Assembly: GCF_021347895.1 (NCBI RefSeq)
Contig: NC_067118.1
Coordinates: 15,345,011-15,409,010, forward strand
Direction of reading: 5' to 3'
DNA length: 64,000 nt
Source: Acanthochromis polyacanthus
Taxonomy: Eukaryota > Chordata > Actinopteri > Pomacentridae
How positions within the stretch are numbered: the first letter of the stretch is position 1; every line of letters starts with the position of its first letter. Below, one piece after another: positions 10,310 to 31,155 of the stretch. A program made the translations under genes and the position numbers. The notes under the pieces were generated by a model. The model was not told the DNA's origin, did no database searches, and saw only the letters and a program-made list of their open reading frames with translations.

Positions 10310-10332
10310 GTCATTCAATCTGGACAAACAAC

Positions 10333-10338
10333 TTTATT
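10333..10338 (-). terminator. Candidate distal polyadenylation signal of ski
   Basis: AATAAA on the minus strand, followed within 20 nt by a GU-rich stretch (GTTGTTTGTCC) that fits a downstream element. No later minus-strand hexamer has an equally good context before the repeat-rich downstream region. Confidence 0.55.
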
Positions 10339-10995
10339 TCTGGTAATGCATCTATACACTGTACATTCAGTCACTGTAGTATATAAGCATAGCTATTTTC
10401 AAACATAATCTCATAAAGTCCTTTACTTTACAATATAGTCCGTGTCGTTAGAGAAGGGAACAGTGTTGTTGGAGGAAGAAAAAGGCATGAAAAGATGAAT
10501 GAAACAAGGGAGATAGATGAATAAGCCAAGCTTTTTTCATACTGTATATGTGGCATTAATAAATGGGAAAGCTTACCTCTTACATAAAAATATTTCTAGA
10601 ACTGTATATAGAATTAGCAGCAGCACAGGGCTAAAATGACACGAGGATGAGGGAGAAACAATCTGCAAGGTGGCGTAGTCGTGTGTGTGCGACCCGTACT
10701 GCAGGTCTGCTATCTGATGCTGAACATACTGTTAAAAATATATATGAACCGGTGAAAAAAGTCATTCAATATAAAGACTCTACAGTAAAAAATAATGAAA
10801 AGAAATGGATTAACATGTTCATGTAGGGAATATTCTCTTACGCACTGCATTAACTGTTTTTGAAATGTCTCAGTTATAACACAAATTCAAAAAAACAAAA
10901 ACAAAAAAAAAACAAGACAGCTATTGTAAGAAAAGATTTCTTTTTGAAAAAGGAAACACCATGTACATATATTATACAATATTGTAAATGAAAAA

Positions 10996-12625
10996 TATTT
11001 ACATTTGTAAATCCTTATTCAAATCTTCACACTGGCTAGTATTTGTCTATTAATATGGACTGTTATTGCTGCTTTACTGCCCATTATTTAGCAAAATGAT
11101 TCTCCTTTAGAAAACAAGACGTCATTAAACAGCTTTTTTCTTTTCGTGCGGGAGAGCGAAGAGCCAAATGTCATTACTGTCTCCCTTTTTTGTAGAAAAC
11201 CATGAGTAACGTAAACTACACATAGGCTATTAACTCTTTTGAGTGTAAAAACAACTACAAAATGTACCAATTTTAGTTCTGCCAAAGTCACAGATGCAGT
11301 GTTGTTCTCCGTGCAACATCAGTAATGTCGGATAAGAAACGGGCTTTCAACATAATGCCCTATTATCCTCGACGTGTCCGCCTCAGGACAAGTCAGCAAA
11401 CTGGGAATAAACAGTTAAATCTTTATGTACAACCCAAAGTAACAATTCACCGAAGCAAGTGGCTTTTCATGATCTTCTATAAAAATTGTCTGAACATGCA
11501 TATCATTGATATCAAATGAAGAAACAAAGCACTCATTCAGAACAAAAAAAAAAGCCTTAAGCATCTTAGCATTTGTTCAATTGTTCTCAGCACTGAAAAA
11601 AGAAAAAAAAACATTTGTAAACTGGTTGGATTTAGGAATACTGATAAAAGAAGTGCAATACAAGGAGGGGCTGTTAATTTGAAACCTGCAAACAGTAAAT
11701 TGATAAGATGCCCCAATGCCAGCAGCTTCATCATCAGTTTTCCTTCTCTGGAAACCTTTCGCCCACATCCAGGCACTTGAGGTTGTCCAGCATTGCATTG
11801 ATTTTTTTTTTCTTCTTTTTTTGTTGTGTTTTGTTTTTTTCGCAAGTGTGAAGTTTTTTTTTCTTAAGAACAATACACGACTTGTTGCTTTTTTCAATAA
11901 CAATTTCCTCTTCTAAATAAGAAAAAAAATGCTTTATATTGCATAACACAATAAAACCCTTACATGTACAGCATCAATGCCCAATAACTGACTATATGTA
12001 TGGCAAACGTTGTCAAATTTCATGCATAAAGAAAATATGAGTTTTCTATTGAAAAAAGTGAACATAACAGACAAGCAATAAAATATCTCCACGTTAAAAA
12101 CAACATCAACAACCAAAGGAAAATTAGCATTAACACAATGTACATTCTGATTGCATTGTACCCCCTGTGTGATGGCCGGTTCACGCTCTCCACCTTCTGA
12201 ATAAAATCTGACTTTACTTTTTGTTCGTGCTCCTGCGATTCAGCTCTGTGTTGTCAGATTTGTTGTATGTTAGAACCGAGTCCTCAAGTGTCGATTATAT
12301 TACAGGGATGGGAGAATGCGTTGCCCAACACCTTCCAAAAATTCCAGACTGCATCAGCGAGCAACAGCTATACTTTTTTCTTTCTGTTTATTTACAATAC
12401 TTTGCCTTAGTAAACAGAACAACAGTTTTTTTTTAAGATGCATATAATCAACGAAATGCTTACTGGATTTATATGTTAGCACTCATGTATAAGATGATGT
12501 TTTCAAAGAAAGACTGAAGACAATAGTGCGAGTACAATGCATTATAACAGTATTTTGTTATGACAAAGTGCGATTCATTATTGTAAAGTAAAAAAAGAAA
12601 ACAACATCATATACTTTTATTTACA
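10996..12625 (-). promoter_or_regulatory. Four Pumilio response elements in the ski 3' UTR
   Basis: Exact matches to UGUANAUA in transcript sense lie at 12625-12618 (TGTAAATA), 12396-12389 (TGTAAATA), 11431-11424 (TGTACATA) and 11003-10996 (TGTAAATA). PUF-family proteins bind this octamer and usually repress the mRNA. AT-rich sequence yields some matches by chance, so binding is inference. Confidence 0.4.
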
Positions 12626-13837
12626 TACCTTAATTTAATTAAAATGAACATTTTGTGGTTATTGACAAGAGTGTCCATCCAGTCCACTGTGACTTCAAAG
12701 ATGATGATGCCAATTTGAGTAAAAACATGCCGGCGCTTTTCACGCAAATGTTACAGGACAAGAAAACATGGCTACACTCACATCTGGAGTATTTTATCTT
12801 TAGAAGATAAAGACTTCAGGGTTTTGACCCAAATGCTTAAAAAACATATGGCAACCAGTGTGTGTGTTTGTGTGTGTGCGTGGTGGAGACGGTTGGATAT
12901 TGTTACTGATCACCAAAAACAAGTGCTCACTAAAAAAGGTGCCTCTAAGTCGGCATGTTTTTATTTTCAATCTTCAATCCAGGTTTGATCCCAAGAGAGA
13001 GAAAAATTCAACCTGAATGGAAATAATGTGAGGAGAAGATGGGTCGCCTCTGAGTGGACTGGGATGACTTCCTGAAAACCAACAAAACCACGGTGGCACT
13101 GTGGAAAGTTCATTTGCATGTTTTGTTCACCTTCTAATTTTTCTGTATCTTTCATATTTTCCAACTCCAATAGCACAGAGAAACAGGGAAATGCTCTTCT
13201 TTTTCTTTACACATTGCTATGTTGTCCTTAAATAGCTTATGATGTTTTCAAAATCCTCTGTCTTCAATGTGGCAGGAGAAAGTGGTGGAGGCTTTCTCCA
13301 GAATTGAGGGTTACGTATGAGACCAACACTCCTCGCCACACCGCTACAACACCTCTTAACAGCTGTGTAAATCCAATAGAATATGATCTTCTTTTAGCAG
13401 TTTTTAGCACAGTCCACACGTCTCACCTCATTTCCTTGTCAGGGAAAATGTAGGGACAGCCACACATCGCGCTGTGTATCTCTTTTCTGTTATTCACTGT
13501 GATCCAGTTTTCAGTTCTCTGAGTTTGGAAGGTGCGAGTCAGTGCTTGATTTAGAAACATGGGTTTCCTTGTTGCCATTTCTGGTCATTCTCCAAGGGAA
13601 TCACTCACTAGACTTTTCATGGGTGTGGATGAGGGCACAGCTCCACATTTCTTTTTCTGTCTCTGGTTGGAGAGCGAGAGTCTTCGTATGCTTTTGTGTT
13701 GTGGGGGTGTGAGTGTGAGGGACAGTGGCATATGTCTGTTCCAGGTCTCCTGAATAGAGTTTGAAAAAGGGTAGAGGATGTTGGGGTGGATCATAGCAAT
13801 GAGAGGGAATGGTTAGGTAGTGGAGCTGACTGCTGGC

Positions 13838-21807
<7,970 letters not shown>

Positions 21808-22033
21808 CTAGAAGAAAGGAAGATTTGTTTTAAAAATGGAAGATAGCTTATATTCCCTATATAGCTTCAATCTATGTACTATTACAATGGTTAAATGTGC
21901 AAACACATTTAAGCTGATTTGCTCCATGTGATATGAATGCATCATAGGTTGCCCACTTGGCAGCTGACCAAAGACTGTGTCACTAGAATGTCAGTGAACT
22001 GAAAATGAACCCAATACTGTCAGACAATCCAAT

Positions 22034-22136
<103 letters not shown>

Positions 22137-23232
22137 GATGGTTGATAGAGGAGTGCCAGCAGAGGTGTCTGATGGCTGAAGTGCAAGTGTGTTTATATTT
22201 AGGTGTGCTATTGACTTTGTGTGTCTGTGTGTGTTCTGGTGTTTGTGCGGAAACCAAAAAGTTCACCCGACCACACATCATCAATCGAGGCAAGGGCAAA
22301 GCTTCACAAACTTGTCACATGCAGTATCCAATATAGCTACTAGGTGTGTTTGCTCATGGGCAGCCAAGAGAGGAGGCAAGAGGTGACTGGGGCAGAGTGT
22401 GTGCCCATGTGTGTGTCAGTCTGTCACACGCAGATACACCCATACAGACAGACAAGTGGGGGTTTGTTTCTCTCTCTCCCCTGTTAGGCTGGCTTTGTAG
22501 CTATGACCTCAGCCTCTCCAAGCTGTGGCTGTCACTAGTTGCCACACACTGAAGCGCATACACCAGCTAAGAGCAAGTGCAATGACTGAAGAGAATACAT
22601 GCTTTCTCAAGAGTAGTTCTGGAGCTTGCTTCTACGGGATTTCATATCTGACAAAGGTGTAATTTATTGTTAAAGGACTACAGCACAAATGTGACATTTT
22701 CTGAAATATAGTACTTAGATTTATCTAGCAGTAATTTGACGCTATTTTGCAGAAACAAAGAAACAGGCAGGCTGTAAAAGTGTGTCTTAGTGTCTGTTGA
22801 AGTTGAACTGCTGAACAGTTTGTGTTTAGTTTAATCATACACATTCTGTGTGTCTTACTCTTTCTAAGTGTTTCGAGGTCACGTGTTGCAGTGGAGGTCC
22901 CATGGAATGTAGATCTGGACTGGCTCTGTCGAAGCAATAATATTTCTAGACGGATAAATTCACTCATATTCATGCACTCATTCAGCTGTTTCTCTGATTT
23001 TCTTTGTGGTGCTCTCTCACTCTTGGTTTTTTTTCTCTCCGAGGATCTCCCTCAGGAATCTACAGTGTTTTGCCAGCAAACTGCTGCAGTGTGCAGGAGA
23101 GGCCAGAATACACAGACTTTCTAACTCTCCCTCTCTATTTCTAACTCTCTCTTCTGTCACACTCACACAACACCCTAGCTGTGTGGTGTCTACAGGTGGT
23201 CATTTGTAATGGGGACAGACACTCTCACTCTC

Positions 23233-23239
23233 CATATAC

Positions 23240-23271
<32 letters not shown>
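23233..23271. repeat. (TA)n-(TG)n compound microsatellite
   Basis: An AT run of about 18 bp passes directly into ten TG units. Confidence 0.95.
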
Positions 23272-26200
23272 CCCTCTCCACCATATTGGTAGTACGTCCT
23301 GCTATGCCACATGTCTGTGTAATCAGAGCAGCTCTTGCAGGAAAGTAGTATGGCTAGACGAATAAATACCTCTGAGGTCTGCCAATGTGGCACCTGTCCA
23401 CGATCTACCATGATGTATAACTCTATGAATTTCAACGACTTTTCATAACAGCATCAGAGTGCTTTCGTGACCAAGAGTGTTCTTTATTTTCTGAATTTCA
23501 TATACAGAAATGATAAGGATTTCAAGTGAGACAGATCAGACGTTAAGCCTTTATTGTAAGAGCTTTTTTTTTTTTTTTCAATGATGAGATATTTGTGAAT
23601 AGACACGGTCAAACCAAGCACTAAACCTAAACCTGGTGTCATCTTTTACTCATGTGTTATGTCCTTCATCTAGAATTTGAATATATCCGATTAAAAAAGT
23701 GTCTGCATTGAACAGTTGCTGAATCTCGTTATGTTTAGACTGCTAATCCATGTATCTCCATTGTAAAACTGATATATCAATTTAATGTTCACACAGTGAC
23801 TTCTGAAATTACTTGTCTTATTTTTTAGGACAGTTCTATTAGAAAAAAGTTTTTAAAAACTATTTGATGCATCTCAGTTAAGCCTTTAGCACACACCAGA
23901 CTAGACTAGCTGGAATTTGCCGATCCAAGGAGTAAACGTTGCTGACTTAAGTCAAGACACCACAGGACAAGTTCACATTTTCAACTCATGGTGGCATTGA
24001 TCCATCTAGGATCAGTGGTTCTCTGGGTATAATAATAGTGCTGGACCAATCAACTGAAAAAATATAGCCAGTCCTAGAGTCACACATACCTGAAAGGGGT
24101 TCATGAAACCAAAAAATTAGCCCAAAAAAGTGCTACGTTAATTCAGTTCAATTCATTAAATTATGTTACTTCACTGGTCACAATATAGGATTGTTTTCAT
24201 CATGGTCACAGTATTGAAGAATTTACTGTAATGTCGCTAAAATACCTGAAAACCCAGCTAAAAGGAATAAAGCTGGATTGAATGAGAGAAATGTGTATAC
24301 AATTTATATAAATATTTTTTTAAAAATTATTTTTAGGGTTTAACGTTCCGTTTTTGATAGCAAAATTTTTATTTTTAAATGATGTACAGTTAAACAGATG
24401 CTAACAAAGACAGACACTACAATAGTACAGAGGAGTCTTGACTATGGATGGTATTTTTATGGGTTATCTAGTGATGAAGGGATGTCCTACTTATCACTGC
24501 AGTAAAACAGGACTAGAGGCAAGTGGCTACTGCCAGCAGTTCAGCCCAAAGAGTGGCTGATCACACACGCATGCGCGTGCACACACTTAGTGCCGGCTCT
24601 GGGCAAAGCCTCTGTGCCACGTGCCAGTCCTCATCTCGTGGATTACCAGTTGCCAACGCTGCGGTTCTCCACCAGGGCGAGATCCGGTCCCAGTAATCTT
24701 GGATGGAGGAGAGCGTTGAGGGGTCAACAAAACTGGCAGCTGAGCTTGTAGGGGCTCAGCAGTAGGGACTTCAGGGAGGGAAATATCTGCATGTCTAGGT
24801 TACTGAACAGTGGGAATGTGAGACATGAGGCAAACATTCAGGTTGGGAATTCCTATTTAAAAAGTGTCAGTGGCATTGCTTCTTAGGGGCTCATGGGCTG
24901 GTTTCAGGTGATCCAGTGCAAAAATCAAGAGGCTGCGAAGAGTGGTGTACTTTCACCATAACTGGATTCACTTGAAATGATTCCATTATGATATCTTTCT
25001 ATGTGGGTCCATGGGATTGGACATCATTGAACGGGAGCTCTGTGGCTGAAGGTGCTGCATGAAAATGTGAGAAATCTTCCTGCAATTGACATGTGCACAT
25101 TCATATCTACACATACTGAGACCCTGACCGAGGGGTCAGTGAGAGACTTTTATTGTAAATTTGACAGCGCTCTCCTTATAAGTGTCTGACTTACAGCAGC
25201 ACTGCTGCAAAGACATGCAAAAAATTGCAGGTGCGCACACACATTCATGCCCTTTGCAGCCCACCCCCTTTACGATCTGTGCGGATTATACAGCATAGAC
25301 AGGATGTCACACTTCTAAGATAAGGCTTTCTGATTACTTGGGGTGTGTAAGACGTGCTGAGACTGCACTGTCTATGTACTCTAATCCAACACCTCTTGCT
25401 GAGAACATGACACTTTTGTATCTACGTACTGGCATTACACTGGTATCTAGGGGATGACTATGGCCTTTATTAAAAGTCAGATATGATTTCATTATAAGAG
25501 TGGCAGAGCTCTGTGCTCTAAGCTCTAGGTTTTTGGCATGATAACACCCAACCAATGGTACAACATATCACAACTAGACCTTTGAAGTACATATCTGTCA
25601 AATGCTAATTCAACTCATTTCACACATGGCAGTTAGGAATATCCCCTGCATGAGAAACTCACAAAGCGCCAAGTCATGAGGCAGCATATGTGGAAATAGT
25701 GAGAGTGTCATGCTCGTCTCAGCTGCCATAGGGGGGCCCCGTGCAACGGGTTAATGCATGAGCACGTGTCTGGGTAGGGGATATGGGTGGATATGTGTTA
25801 GTATGGCTGTATGTGTGTGTTTGTGGTAGAGACAACTTGGGTGGGGTGAGAGCAGTCTTCTTGGTAAAAGACTGTCTGTGTCTTTTGAAAATCCACACAG
25901 TTTCAGTTCCTGTGTCTGTAGGTTATTGGTGGCTGTCAGAGTGACTTAAAACCCTATGAACACCATTCTTTGGAGAATGTACAGTAATAGACTTCATAAA
26001 ACTTTGGTGAAGCCATTTTTGCTGCTCTAAATCTGTCTAACTGAAAGGTTCTTTGTGTCTACTAATTCTGCATAGGAAAGAAAAAATGACTGTGGTTTTA
26101 CTATGCTGAAGACATTCAAATGAACATGCATCAGACCACCATTCGACGTATTTCCACATAAGTAAGGATGAATACACACGTGTAGTTAACAGACTTACAT

Positions 26201-28485
26201 AACTGTTACAAAAACAACTAGGGGAAGTGACACTTTTCATTAAGACTGACTTTGTGACAATTTCATTGCACTGAATTCAAAAAATATCTTTCCTTGTGTG
26301 GTTGTAAACATTTTGAAATTCTTTCCAGGTCACTAATGATCACTGTGAAGAAGAGTGATATGACAAAAACCTTGAAAAAAATGCACATAGTTTATCAAAT
26401 CAGTAACGCTTTACAGAGAAACTGGATTCTTTATTCTGTTGTACCGTTGCAACAAATCAAATAGGTTGTTACTATTAGCTGGAAAGGTGCGGAAGCAAAG
26501 GTCATACTCGGCTACTAATGAGTCAGTCAGCGGAAAGTTCATGGAGAAGTCTTCCACAGGTGCTCAGTCTGTAACTCCACTAAGAAGTTGGTGTGATGGT
26601 AGATTAGGCAAGGCTTGACAGGAGCATGCTGCTGACACCTTGCAATGTCGTCAATAGGGAGTTGGTCCCAAAAAACTAAAAGCCACCAAATCCCAGCAGC
26701 TTCAAACACTGTCGTACTGATGACAGACAGCCTTTCATGAGGTAATGCAGAATCTCCTACTTGACAAAATCTGTCATTTTCATCAACCTCACCACCACCA
26801 CCTTGTTTCATTTTCTGCCACTCCCTCCTTGTTTCTTTCCCCAAACCCCTACACCCACCCCGCTCTCTTCGTCTATCTGTCTGACTGTGCTTCCTGTGTC
26901 ATAGATTACAGGATGTCCTTTACAAACATGCTTGATTCCAGTCACAGAGAAAAAAGACAAGCAAAACAAGTTTGACATACTCTTCCACAAGCATGCATAA
27001 ACAGTCTGAGGCTAAAAGAGGTCCTAGTACAGTTACATGGCGTAAGCCATAGGCTAACTAGTCTAGACATGATCTATACAGAAGCAAACTACTTTTGGAA
27101 TTGATTTTCCTAGTACTGTTCTTAAGAACAATACCTGTAGTTTGATAAACGTGTGACCAATGTGAAAAGTTTATAGAGTGAACATTTCACAACAAAATCC
27201 TTAGTCAATGTCTACCTTATAACTTTAGCAGATAAGAAATGTAAAATTGTAGAACGCAACACCATAATTTATTGTTATAATGCTTTCTTAATGTTGTTGG
27301 TATTACTGAAAATTGCCTTTGGCAATTCCCTTTAGGTAGAGTCATTTCTGTTCTGACCGCATAACGTGGCAGGTGTCAAGACTGCACGGCTGTTGGAAAC
27401 AAACAGCCTGAAGTGGTACGGTGCTAAACTGGTTGCCTAACCAAACATCCCCCAAGACCAAGCTGAGATGAAAGGGCAAACAACCTGTTTTCTTTGCTCT
27501 TTCTTCACTAAGGAGCCGCACCCTGCCTGTGACCTGACTTTGGCCTCCCTGTATGTCTTGCTAAGGGGCCCATAGCGGTGGAAAGGGAGGGGCTCTTCCT
27601 GGAGGCAAAGTAAGAGATTAGCTTACCTCGCATGGCACTGGCCACAAAACCCAACATATGCTGGGAGACAAACAAGTGTCAGACAACATGTGGTTCCACT
27701 GTTCATGCAAAGTAGTAATTGCTATGCTAGTTTTGCTATCAGAATGCCACTTCTCTTGTAACTTTGTGTGTATGTGATTATGTGTATACGGAGCTCAACA
27801 CCCAGACGAACACAGTGGATAAAAATATAGTGAGCACTGTAGCTGCTTGATCCAGTGAGATTCCTCGACCGTATGTTTGTGGGTTACACACACATAGAGC
27901 TCCAGTTTTGGCAACTAGATCATCCCACCATCGTCACCTCGGCTGAGGAGTCACACAGAACAATGGGGCCTCTGTCTTCCAGGAAGTAAATAGTAAAAAC
28001 ACTTTACACAGTTACATTCAAAGCGCACACTGCAAAGCACCAAATCTTTCTTATTATTCAAGAGTTCTCAGTCTTGCTGAAGCACAGTTTCAAGATGAAC
28101 TGGTTTGCTGACAACACTTGAAATGACCTCATTCTATATTCACTTTAATATAGTGAGGAGTAATTTCTCCTGTGCTCAAGCACATAACTGTTTACTGACT
28201 TCAAGTTTCGATTATGAAGAGCAAGTATTAACTTGTGAGGTTTGTTGGAGAACAGCGTTAGTACTAGGAGGCAAAAGAGAGCTGCCAGGCAAACACAACA
28301 CAGTACTGTGGGCAGGCGTTAGTGTGTGTAAAGACAAATGGTAGGTTTTCAGACCAACAGGTAGCCCTGTGTAGAGAGAAGGGTCCAGCAGTACTTGCCT
28401 GTAGACCCTCTCCTGACATAACCTAGTATTTATCCCATTAACAGCTTCTTCTACATTCCCGTGCTACTTGTAAGACAATGCCTAC

Positions 28486-28986
28486 TAGTGGTGCAACGGA
28501 TCACTAAACTCACGGATCGGATCGGTCCTCGGATCAAGAGTCACGGATCGGATCATTTTTCGGATCAGCAAAAAGCAAAAAAAACAAAACAAAACAAAAC
28601 AAATAAATATATGTTTTGTCTGTTTATTATTAGATGTCACTTCAAATGTGTGGATGTGTTTCCACTGTCATATGGCTTTCTTATGCCACACTGCCTACAC
28701 ACCGTCACGGTTTTGTCCACTGACCTCTTTCCTTCGTCGTCATATTTGACAGGGAAACCAAAATGCTCCCATAGAGGGGATTTAAGTGTCACGGGGTGTT
28801 CAAGCTCCTCCTTTCCTCCACTTGCCATGTCTGCTCTCTTCCTTTCTCCGCTCGCCACAAGCTGTGTGCGGACGGAGCACAACTTTTTTTTTTTTGTCAG
28901 AAATCGACCCACGGGTCACGTGTGTGCCAAACCGATGACGTCGATCCGAATGGATCACGGATCAATGATGATCCGTTGCACCACTA
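28486..28986 (-). mobile_element. Short hAT derivative with BED-finger coding remnant
   Basis: Termini TAGTGGTGCAACGGATCA (28486-28503) and its near-exact inverse ending TTGCACCACTA (to 28986). The flanks ATGCCTAC and ATCCCTAC form an 8-bp duplication with one mismatch. Many CGGATC repeats fill the left arm. At 501 bp it is non-autonomous. It lies in ski intron 1, and its coding remnant reads on the minus strand. Confidence 0.9.
28637..28912 (-). pseudogene. hAT transposase N-terminal remnant (BED zinc finger)
   Basis: A 91-codon frame reads MASGGKEELEHPVTLKSPLW, then EHFGFPVKYDDEGKRSVDKT and VCRQCGIRKPYDSGNTSTHL. The aromatic residues, CxxC pair and His fit a BED-type zinc finger of ZBED-like hAT transposases, the DNA-binding N-terminus. 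The frame ends right after the first His, so the finger is incomplete and no catalytic part exists. It is transposon-derived, not a ski exon, although it has the same strand as ski. Confidence 0.75.
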
Positions 28987-30273
28987 ATCCCTACCCCAAA
29001 ACAGCCTGTACTCACACTGCTGCTCCATAAAGAATATGCTCTATCTCTTGTAACCACCAGGCTGTACACTATTTCAATTTATTATACAATTCCTTGCAAT
29101 GCTTGTAGTTTGGTCAATACAGCTCCAGGAGTTAAAGTATAAAAAATTTCACCTATTTTACCATTCGTCTTTTCCCTGGCAAATCAGTCTAATGCTACAA
29201 ATTTGACATGTCGTTAGATTCTCATTTCAGCATTTTCATTTGAGAACTGTTTTCCTTGAAGAATTTTATGGCAGCAGGTCAGCAGCTGTTCCTGAAGTCT
29301 CTGTTTCCAGGAAGGTTCCAGAGAGGCCAGTAGACAAAACAGAGGAGAAACCTCTGAGAGCTGCTGCCACTAGCTTGACTGAAGGTTAAACAATTGTAGC
29401 AACTGATAAAAACAAAGTTCAGATAACATGACTACTTAATATGTGATGCAGTGTGTATTTGTTTCAGTCAGAATATAAAATCATCTGTACTTATAGCTTG
29501 CCTTTAACTGCTACATAATATAGTGTTTAGCAATTGAGCCCTCTCAAAAATCGCAATGACAGTGTATGGTAAGTTTTTGTTTTCTATATCCCTCTACAGT
29601 GCTGTAGAATGACGTACAGATGTCAACAATGGCCAAAATGCTTTGTAATACAAAGCATTCAGAAGACAGAATCAAAGTCTTGGGATTGTCTACAAAGAGC
29701 AGCGGTGATCGTAGATTAGGTTACCACATACTATGACAACTCCTCAATAGGGAACTATATGAAACTAGGCTATATCATGCTATCCAATGCTGGGGTAGGC
29801 TGAGAGGACAAAATGCCGAATAAGTCCAATTGTCCTAAAATGAAAGGAAGGCCGACATTCCCAAACACATCAGCAAAAACAGAGAAGAAACAGCAAAGAA
29901 CAGAACAAAAAAGAGAACAAGAGGTGGAACACTTGAAAAAGAAAAGAGATGAGAAAAGTATAAACAGGTTATGGCAAGGCATCAAGTCTAGACAGAGACA
30001 AAGAGACAATAAAAGTTTGCTAATCTATAAAGATGAGCAGCTTTGTTTGTAGTCAGACCACCACAAGTCTATTTTAAAAGTCCATTAGCTGATATTTGAC
30101 ACCCTGTGGAGAAATGTGTCAACTTTCAGTCATCAACATGTAAATAAAGTGAAAACTGACTTTACGCATGACAATAGTCAAATGCATGGAAAAATGAAAG
30201 AGAAGACAACAGAAGACTCTTGTTGTACCGCAGGCCATTCCATTTCTGCCTGGAGGCCTTGTACAACAGCTAA

Positions 30274-30415
<142 letters not shown>

Positions 30416-31089
30416 AAAGGGAAGAGATTGAAGAGGTTTGGGAAGGGAGCAGGGTCTCCATTTCCTCTTGCCAAATTTGCTTTGGCAACTCTTTCCGTGG
30501 GAATGGTGAGAGACCAGCTCTCCTTGTTGACTAGAGAGAGATGGGGATTGGCCCGCTGCGGAGACAGAAAGCTCAAAAAAAGTATGATGAGATGGAGAGA
30601 GGGAGAGGAGTAAAGGGGGTGGGTGGGTAAGTAAATACAGCTGGATGTTTCCATAGATCTTCCTTTTCCATCCCATCCTTGGCTTCTGCAGTTTAGACTG
30701 AGATCAAATGCTAACATTAACCTGCGAGACACAGGCAGCGTCTTGCCAGTGTGTGAAATTAGTCATTGGTCATAGACCAATAACAAGTTTTAGGGGTTGA
30801 GGGAAACATGCTATATCAGTTGATATTTTAGGGAAGGACCGATAAATTTGTTTGAGATATGTGTGGTGTGGCCAGTACATCCACCTGTGTCACTGACTGG
30901 TTAGACACAAAATGTGATCTTGTACTTTTAAAAATGAACCTACAGTGCAGCAGTTTCTTTTCAATTTCATAATATGTAGGAAGCAACAGTTTCCCCAATC
31001 ACACAGTATCTGTATCTTTCAATTTGTTGGTAAAAATGAAAGGGCTACAGTTCAAGTTATACAAGTCTAGCAAATTTAAGTATCAACTA

Positions 31090-31091
<2 letters not shown>

Positions 31092-31137
<46 letters not shown>

Positions 31138-31155
31138 CTATAAATTTATAGACAA
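31092..31155. repeat. (TA)n tract with adjoining perfect palindrome
   Basis: About 21 TA units run directly into a 22-bp palindrome at 31134-31155 (core TGTCTATAAATTTATAGACA). Both parts can extrude as cruciform. Confidence 0.9.

Larger units (their letters stand above)
10310..13837 (-). other. ski: ski 3' untranslated region (probable extent)
   Basis: About 3.5 kb of AT-rich sequence lies downstream of the ski stop, free of transposons and of credible ORFs, and ends at a canonical minus-strand AATAAA (10338-10333). The length is similar to that of mammalian SKI 3' UTRs. It has four Pumilio-type UGUANAUA sites in the sense orientation and further internal AATAAA hexamers, for example near 12391 and 12962, so shorter 3' ends are possible. 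The boundary is inferred, not shown by transcripts. Confidence 0.65.

Noticed and set aside
11537..11949. Overlapping frames of 70-108 codons in the ski 3' UTR
   Set aside because: Lys/Phe-rich products of poly(A)/poly(T) runs; no conserved motif seen.
24540..24740. Possible exon in a GC-richer patch of intron 1
   Set aside because: Both strands have early stops and no splice-bounded frame shows a recognisable protein.
29813..30052. 79-codon Lys/Glu/Gln-rich frame
   Set aside because: Composition follows an A-rich stretch; no domain, splice context or initiation context supports a gene.
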